NCBI RefSeq assembly: GCF_039872765.1
Contig: NZ_JBDPZC010000003.1
Location: forward strand, 389,784-453,783
Source of the DNA: Roseateles_B flavus
GTDB taxonomy: Bacteria; Pseudomonadota; Gammaproteobacteria; Burkholderiales; Burkholderiaceae_C
Direction: 5' to 3'
Length of the DNA stretch: 64,000 nt
Both the position numbers and the translations under genes were made by a program. Shown in pieces: positions 62,705-64,000 of this stretch. How positions within the stretch are numbered: the first letter of the stretch is position 1; every line of letters begins with the position of its first letter. The notes under the pieces are model-generated. The model worked only from the letters and a program-made list of their open reading frames with translations. It was not told the DNA's origin and ran no database searches.

Positions 62705-63506
62705 ACTCCGCCGGGGTCAAGTATTGCAGGCTGCTGTGTGGCCGGACCTCGTTGTAGTGCTGGCGCCAGGTTTCGATGATGACGCGGGCCTCGCGACGTG
62801 AGCGGAACCATTCGAGGGACAGGCACTCGTCGCGGAACTTGCCATTGAAGCTTTCATCGGTGCCGTTCTGCCAGGGCTTGCCGGGATCGTTGAGCACCGT
62901 GGCGATGCCGGAGCTTGCGATCCAGTCCAGGATGGCCAGGCTGACGAACTCGGGGCCGTTGTCCGAGCGCATGAACAGTGGCGCGCCGTGCAGGCTCACC
63001 AACCGCGACAGCACCTCGATGACGCGCTTGGAGCGAATGGAGCCCGCCACGTCGATGGCCAGGCACTCGCGAGTGAACTCGTCGACGACCGTCAGGCACT
63101 TGATCTGCTGCCCGCTGGCCGTGGTGTCGAAGACGAAGTCGTAGGCCCAGACCATGTTGGCCTTGAACGGCGTGTGGATCCTCGGGCGCACCGATGCAAT
63201 GCGCTTGCGAGGCCGCTTCCTGGGCACCAGCAGGCCCGCCTGACGCCATAGGCGATGCGCTCGCGACCAGCTCAGCTCGAAGCCCTTGCGACGCAGGAAC
63301 ACGCGGATGCGGCGATAGCCGTAGCGCGGGTACTGCGCAGACAGCGCCTTCATGGCCTCGATCACCGGTGCATCCTTGGCGGGCAGCCGGGGCTCGTAGC
63401 TGGGCGTGGATCGCGACATGCCGATCAGCCCGCAAGCCCGGCGCAGACTCAGGCCTCGCTCGCGAGCGAAGGCGACCTGGGCGCGCCGAGCCAGCGGGCT
63501 CACCAT
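62650..63506 (-). mobile_element. IS3-family element, interrupted 5' part
   Basis: Covers the OrfB gene; the left boundary near 62650 is an estimate because I could not find the terminal repeat. The right side stops where the IS110-type sequence begins. Confidence 0.6.
62661..63506 (-). CDS. IS3-family transposase OrfB (DDE), without its OrfA
   Basis: 281 residues from the ATG at 63504-63506. Integrase core rve with catalytic Asp in WAYDFVFDTT, Asp in RSDNGPEF and Glu in NGTDESFNGKFRDE; the N-terminal HTH_21 segment RYGYRRIRVFLRRKG is present. IS3 elements normally make OrfAB by frameshift from an upstream orfA. Here the sequence upstream is the IS110-family element, so orfA is missing or displaced and this copy is probably inactive. 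Confidence 0.88.
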   Translation of the reverse strand: MVSPLARRAQVAFARERGLSLRRACGLIGMSRSTPSYEPRLPAKDAPVIEAMKALSAQYPRYGYRRIRVFLRRKGFELSWSRAHRLWRQAGLLVPRKRPRKRIASVRPRIHTPFKANMVWAYDFVFDTTASGQQIKCLTVVDEFTRECLAIDVAGSIRSKRVIEVLSRLVSLHGAPLFMRSDNGPEFVSLAILDWIASSGIATVLNDPGKPWQNGTDESFNGKFRDECLSLEWFRSRREARVIIETWRQHYNEVRPHSSLQYLTPAEFKQHLRQDLQPAVF

Positions 63507-64000
63507 TAATGAGATGGTCCGCCCCGCACCTCGGGCGTATGTTCGAGACCCCACCTTCCGAGGAGACCGTCATGAGCAGCGTCGACAAGATCGCCGTGAC
63601 CTACGGCATCGATTTGGGCAAGAGCTGGTTCCACCTGGTCGGGCTGGACGCCGCAGGCGCGCCAGTCAAGAAGGCCAAGCTCCATCGCAGCGGGATCGTT
63701 TCCTTCTTCGTCAACGTGCCTGCCGCCCGCATCGGCATGGAAGCCTGTCCAGGCTCCCAATGGCTGGCGAGGAAGCTCTGCGCCTTGGGTCACGATGTGC
63801 GCATCATTCCGGCGCAGTTCGTCAAGCCGTATGTCAAGTCGAACAAGAACGACGCGATCGATGCTACAGCCATCGCCGAAGCGGTAACGCGCCCGACGAT
63901 GCGCTTCGTGCAGGTCAAGCATCTTGAGCAAGTCGAATTGCAGTTCCTGCATCGAAGCCGCGAGCTGCTGGTGTCAACACGCACGCGGCTGGTCAACCAA
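63507..64000 (+). mobile_element. IS110-family element, left part (continues past window)
   Basis: About 65 non-coding bases followed by the transposase gene. It joins directly to the IS3-family OrfB sequence. The right end is outside the window. Confidence 0.65.
63572..64000 (+). CDS. IS110-family DEDD transposase (3' end outside window)
   Basis: First 143 residues. The RuvC-like N-terminal domain of IS110 recombinases is clear: Asp about 14 in YGIDLGKSW, Glu about 57 in IGMEAC, and Asp about 94 and 97 in KNDAIDATAIAEA complete the DEDD set. GAGGAGA lies before the ATG. The Ser-containing C-terminal domain lies beyond the window. The short leader upstream suggests the IS1111 branch. Confidence 0.92.
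   Translation, partial: MSSVDKIAVTYGIDLGKSWFHLVGLDAAGAPVKKAKLHRSGIVSFFVNVPAARIGMEACPGSQWLARKLCALGHDVRIIPAQFVKPYVKSNKNDAIDATAIAEAVTRPTMRFVQVKHLEQVELQFLHRSRELLVSTRTRLVNQ

Noticed and set aside
1..64000. tRNA, rRNA, CRISPR arrays and prophage structural genes
   Set aside because: Looked for along both strands by eye; nothing with a cloverleaf, regular repeat-spacer pattern or phage module was seen.

Overview
The window is a piece of a high-GC (roughly two thirds G+C) chromosome, most probably of a Burkholderiales betaproteobacterium near Roseateles, Mitsuaria or Rubrivivax. The homodimeric pyruvate dehydrogenase E1, the M3 oligopeptidase, the polyhydroxyalkanoate phasin, the cysI-DUF934-cysH-cysD-cysN order and the FdxA/Fpr pair all fit that group. 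The species is not fixed by anything I can read directly.

Layout. 1-4355: aceE-aceF on the minus strand (aceF runs off the left edge). 4590-10819: a PAS sensor kinase and FixJ-type regulator, a terminator, folD and an M3 oligopeptidase. 11178-18401: a DUF192 protein, then an envelope/signalling locus with two FecR-domain proteins, a glycine-rich exported protein, a caspase-fold lipoprotein and a CHASE2-PAS-GGDEF-EAL protein. 18517-26040: MFS transporter with rmuC, an RlmN-like radical SAM enzyme, a VOC protein, and a tightly packed operon of deacetylase, thioesterase, nitroreductase and 2-hydroxyacid dehydrogenase. 26201-30357: a large TonB-dependent receptor and a phasin with PhaR-like operator palindromes. 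30503-39809: two tandem DUF3667 membrane proteins, a patatin lipoprotein, and a translationally coupled operon of an NTE-type patatin, a one-module NRPS and a VTT-domain membrane protein. 39800-45117: FAA hydrolase, Lrp regulator diverging from an ornithine cyclodeaminase family gene, an unrecognised protein, a DsbA-like oxidoreductase and a YbiB/TrpD2-like protein. 45663-48921: a secreted M9 collagenase and a small exported protein. 49183-57740: assimilatory sulfate reduction (TSUP permease, cysI, DUF934, cysH, cysD, cysN, cobA), then fdxA and fpr.

From about 57790 to the right edge the composition changes: base content drops sharply, REP-like hairpins appear, and the segment ends in an IS3-family fragment joined to an IS110-family element. 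Inside it lie two adjacent genes, an ABC-type AAA ATPase and a DUF4435/TOPRIM protein, which together match the AriA/AriB architecture of the PARIS anti-phage system. This is the clearest acquired accessory system in the window. The NRPS-patatin-VTT operon and the FecR/caspase/CHASE2-EAL locus are the two best candidates for undescribed chromosomal systems.

Limits: all calls are by reading motifs and context; no database search was run. The many long open frames antisense to real genes are a by-product of high GC and are not annotated.
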